DNA of 7,874 nucleotides from positions 1 to 7,874 of the forward strand of contig CAZMSJ010000030.1 of NCBI GenBank assembly GCA_964568925.1, given 5' to 3'. Source of the stretch: CAYQUL01 sp964568925 (lineage in GTDB: Bacteria; Patescibacteriota; Microgenomatia; UBA8517). The notes under the pieces were generated by a model. That model was not told where the DNA came from, did no database searches, and saw only the letters and a program-made list of their open reading frames with translations. Positions within the stretch are counted from its first letter, which is position 1; each line of letters opens with the position of its first letter. The position numbers were made by a program, and so were the translations under genes. Below are positions 7,235 to 7,874 of this stretch, in pieces.

Positions 7235-7293
7235 GCTTCGCATGAAACCTGCGACCTTACAATCTCTTGTAATTCGTAAGCTTTATGCGAAGC
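7235..7293 (-). other. Extended arm in 23S domain I
   Basis: A perfect 9-bp stem (7235-7243 with 7285-7293) encloses an inner hairpin, TTACAA-GAGA-TTGTAA on the minus strand (7257-7272), closed by a GNRA tetraloop. Compared with my recollection of E. coli, the interval between the AGGGAAACC and GGGAAC landmarks is roughly 50 nt longer. This looks like a local expansion of the helix 9/10 region, not an intron, because it folds as a self-contained arm and lacks group I core elements. Confidence 0.6.
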
Positions 7294-7454
7294 AATTTGG
7301 CCACAGAGCAATTGGGTATAACCCCAACTAGGTTTCCCTATTCGGACACCGACGGATAAACGGATCGTAGCTCCTACCCGGCGCATTTCGCTGCTATGTG
7401 CGTCCTTCATCGGTGTGCAAGACCTAGGCATCCACTGTCTGCATTGTGTTTTGA

Positions 7455-7474
7455 CTTTCGGCCTTTCTCTTCAG
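7455..7474 (-). other. 5' half of the 23S precursor processing stem
   Basis: All 20 bases here pair with 3063-3083, which has one bulged base on the 3' side. On the minus strand it reads CTGAAGAGAAAGGCCGAAAG, immediately before the mature 23S 5' end and after the boxA-like element. It fits the usual rRNA precursor stem closing helix 1. Confidence 0.82.
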
Positions 7475-7475
7475 A

Positions 7476-7487
7476 TGTCAAAGAACA
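7476..7487 (-). promoter_or_regulatory. boxA-like antitermination element before 23S
   Basis: TGTTCTTTGACA on the minus strand resembles bacterial rRNA boxA (E. coli TGCTCTTTAACA, Bacillus GTTCTTTGAAA). It sits directly upstream of the 23S processing stem, where spacer boxA elements normally lie. In known systems NusB and S10 bind it to prevent premature termination across rRNA. That function is inferred here. Confidence 0.6.
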
Positions 7488-7587
7488 AACAATTAGTAAT
7501 AAAGAAAAACAAAGAAATAAAAATTCTTTACTTCTCTTTCTCGCTAATTATTTTTGTTAAAGGTGCTTATCTTCCCAAACTACTGTT

Positions 7588-7663
7588 TGGTGGACCCGGG
7601 CGGAATCGAACCGCCTGCCTCCTCATTGCAAATGAGGCGTTCAGCCAGGTAAACTTCGGGCCC
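7588..7663 (-). tRNA. tRNA-Ala (anticodon UGC)
   Basis: The gene is 76 nt. The acceptor GGGCCCG/CGGGTCC pairs fully, with a G3-U70 wobble, the alanine identity pair. ACCA is encoded at the 3' end. The D arm is GTTT/GAAC with GG in the loop. The anticodon stem is CCTCA/TGAGG with loop TTTGCAA, giving anticodon TGC. The T arm is GGCGG/CCGCC with loop TTCGATT. Position 8 is A instead of the nearly universal U. It lies about 130 nt upstream of 23S in the same transcript, in the place of the usual 16S-23S spacer tRNA. No tRNA-Ile accompanies it. Confidence 0.96.
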
Positions 7664-7691
7664 TCGTATTACCTTGTCTCGCGCTTCCCAC

Positions 7692-7718
7692 AAAAAAATC
7701 CGTACCCTTCGGTCGGAT
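7692..7718 (-). terminator. Terminator-like hairpin in the rRNA operon leader (possible attenuator)
   Basis: On the minus strand ATCCG and ACC pair with GGT and CGGAT around a GAAG loop, with one bulged A, followed at once by TTTTTTT. This is the form of an intrinsic terminator. It lies about 30 nt upstream of tRNA-Ala and downstream of the promoter at 7810-7838. A possible upstream hairpin (TTTACA/TGTAAA, 7724-7750) precedes it. It may attenuate the operon or stop read-through from upstream. Confidence 0.6.
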
Positions 7719-7809
7719 CACACTTTACAGTAGGACTAAGCTAATGTAAATCTCTAGTTCAAAATACAGCAGTTATTAGTTAATCTCATTCGACGGAAAA
7801 GGTAAAGCT

Positions 7810-7838
7810 ATTATAGAGCCTGGCGAATTCAAATTCAA
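7810..7838 (-). promoter_or_regulatory. Probable promoter of the tRNA-Ala/23S/5S operon
   Basis: Minus-strand TTGAAT (7833-7838, 4 of 6 to TTGACA), an exact 17-nt spacer and a perfect TATAAT (7810-7815). The expected start is near 7803, giving a leader of about 140 nt before tRNA-Ala. It follows directly after the hairpin at 7843-7869. I see no better promoter between here and the tRNA. Confidence 0.72.
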
Positions 7839-7842
7839 CAGT

Positions 7843-7869
7843 AAAACCCTCAGTACAAAACTGAGGGTT
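7843..7869 (-). terminator. Probable terminator of an off-window upstream gene
   Basis: A perfect 10-bp inverted repeat, AACCCTCAGT/ACTGAGGGTT (7845-7854 and 7860-7869), has a 5-nt loop. On the minus strand the stem ends in TTTT and then AC, so the T-run is short. Its position just before the rRNA promoter supports separation from whatever lies upstream. Confidence 0.55.
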
Positions 7870-7874
7870 AAAAA

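Noticed and set aside
7560..7575. CACCTTTAACA just after tRNA-Ala as a second boxA
   Set aside because: It needs an inserted base to fit boxA and is weaker than TGTTCTTTGACA at 7476-7487.

Overview
The window is a bacterial chromosomal segment in which every supported gene lies on the minus strand, so transcription runs from high to low coordinates. Its centrepiece is an rRNA operon in the order promoter, leader, tRNA-Ala(UGC), 23S rRNA, 5S rRNA. The 23S gene is broken by two group I introns. Intron-bearing 23S genes, several small unrecognised membrane proteins, strong AAGGAGG-type ribosome binding sites with about 5 nt spacing, and standard-code use of TGG and TAA/TAG fit a Candidate Phyla Radiation (Patescibacteria) genome. 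This is inference: Thermotoga, Coxiella and organelles also carry 23S introns, and no lineage-specific protein marker is visible.

In transcription order: 7843-7869 is a probable terminator of an off-window gene. A TTGAAT-17-TATAAT promoter follows at 7810-7838, then a leader of about 140 nt containing a terminator-like hairpin. tRNA-Ala is at 7588-7663, a boxA-like element at 7476-7487 and 23S rRNA at about 3078-7460. The 23S exons are about 5420-7460, 4225-4875 and 3078-3360. The intron between exons 1 and 2 (4876-5419, 544 nt) sits after the base equivalent to E. coli U1931 and has no ORF. The intron between exons 2 and 3 (3361-4224, 864 nt) sits after the equivalent of U2604, in the peptidyl-transferase region, and encodes a single-motif LAGLIDADG endonuclease. 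In both introns I can see the P, Q, R and S core elements, an internal guide sequence that pairs with the 5' exon through a U-G wobble at the splice site, and a terminal G. 5S rRNA is at 2883-3002. Complementary sequences that would close the 23S and 5S precursors are present. No 16S gene occurs in the 210 nt upstream of the tRNA, and a terminator plus promoter intervene there.

Downstream of 5S come two small membrane-protein genes (2490-2762 and 2153-2470) ending at a terminator at 2106-2133. Next is a two-gene operon from a good promoter (2056-2084). It encodes a soluble HExxH protein (1219-2013) that overlaps a polytopic M50/site-2-protease-like metalloprotease (516-1238), and it ends at a terminator (475-504). 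Last is a two-helix membrane protein (70-381) with its own extended -10 promoter. Bases 1-69, downstream of its stop codon, contain no gene or clear terminator that I can support. The longest gene-free stretches outside the RNA genes are under 150 bases.
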